From contig CAADSS010000074.1 of the NCBI GenBank assembly GCA_900751695.1, forward strand, positions 1 to 39,196: a DNA stretch of 39,196 nt. The letters run 5' to 3'. This DNA comes from an uncultured Collinsella sp. GTDB taxonomy: Bacteria > Actinomycetota > Coriobacteriia > Coriobacteriales > Coriobacteriaceae. The stretch's first letter is position 1. Each line of letters begins with the position of its first letter. This document shows, one piece after another, positions 39,075 through 39,196 of this stretch. The notes beneath the pieces were generated by a model. That model was not told the origin of the DNA. It was given only the letters and a program-made list of their open reading frames with translations, and searched no databases. Both the position numbers and the translations under genes were made by a program.

Positions 39075-39196
39075 ATGGCTTTGACCGACATCTCGCATCC
39101 CACCGACATTGCAATGCTCACCGATCTGTACGAGCTCACTATGGCCCAGGGCCTGTGGGAGAGCGGCAAGGCCAATGAGCAGGGTTGTTTTACCGC
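39075..39196 (+). CDS. pncB: nicotinate phosphoribosyltransferase, N-terminal fragment
   Basis: The frame is open to the window edge. Its 40 visible residues contain IAMLTDLYELTMAQGLWESGK, the characteristic opening of nicotinate phosphoribosyltransferases of the longer (non-E. coli) type, which make nicotinate mononucleotide from nicotinate and PRPP in NAD salvage. GAAAGG precedes the ATG. The catalytic His and the rest lie beyond the window, so completeness is unknown. Confidence 0.8.
   Translation, partial: MALTDISHPTDIAMLTDLYELTMAQGLWESGKANEQGCFT

Noticed and set aside
38996..39178. A 60-codon frame overlapping the start of pncB
   Set aside because: It overlaps the clear nicotinate phosphoribosyltransferase frame and has no ribosome binding site.

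Overview
This 39.2 kb window is high-GC, gene-dense bacterial chromosome. Gene content (Pst phosphate transport, ATP-type PEP carboxykinase, LctP lactate permease, tandem histidine phosphatases, GAAAGG-type ribosome binding sites) and several lineage-flavoured intergenic repeats suggest a gut coriobacterium, most likely Collinsella or a close relative. That assignment comes from recognition, not a search.

Layout. 1-98: tail of an IS3-family element. 328-3987: pstSCAB phosphate transporter with overlapping genes, then a strong terminator. 4151-6784: an Uup-type ABC-F ATPase and a Cof-type HAD phosphatase. 6868-10405: a metal block, with a small DtxR/MntR-family regulator that has its own inverted-repeat operators, convergent with an arsR-HMA-P-type ATPase operon. 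That operon carries three near-identical 22-bp ArsR operators. 10512-12297: an AT-richer island holding a possible MITE and a lone protein with a nuclease-like (Vsr/DUF559-like) C-terminus. 12298-15731: a DEDDh exonuclease, a His-rich putative metal exporter (ArsP_2 type), YaiI/DUF188 and a DUF308 membrane protein. 15920-17917: a nitroreductase behind a DtxR-like box and two tandem histidine phosphatases. 18047-22525: a DUF1015-like protein, an M20 peptidase, serA and serC. 22752-27344: a CPA1 antiporter, a PP2A-like phosphoesterase and a polysaccharide flippase. 27525-31990: lactate permease, pckA and a B3/4-domain protein behind a structured leader. 32143-36779: MarR, DegV, an MGMT-like protein, trpS and a WecA/TagO-type transferase. 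36985-39196: a probable 6S RNA, a PflX-like radical SAM protein, tRNA-Ala(CGC), a small membrane protein and the start of nicotinate phosphoribosyltransferase.

The genes fit a fermentative, metal-responsive lifestyle: lactate transport and PEPCK for carbon flow, serine synthesis by SerC/SerA, Zn/Cd efflux under an alpha5-type ArsR sensor, and Mn/Fe-type control by DtxR.

The most unusual signals are non-coding: five copies of a CACCACAAAGG hairpin in both orientations, other palindromes built around GGGAC cores, two MITE-like elements, a probable 6S RNA, and a leader with a very strong terminator ahead of the B3/4 gene. No single new multi-gene system is obvious. The best candidates are the lone nuclease-like gene in its low-GC island and the dispersed hairpin families.
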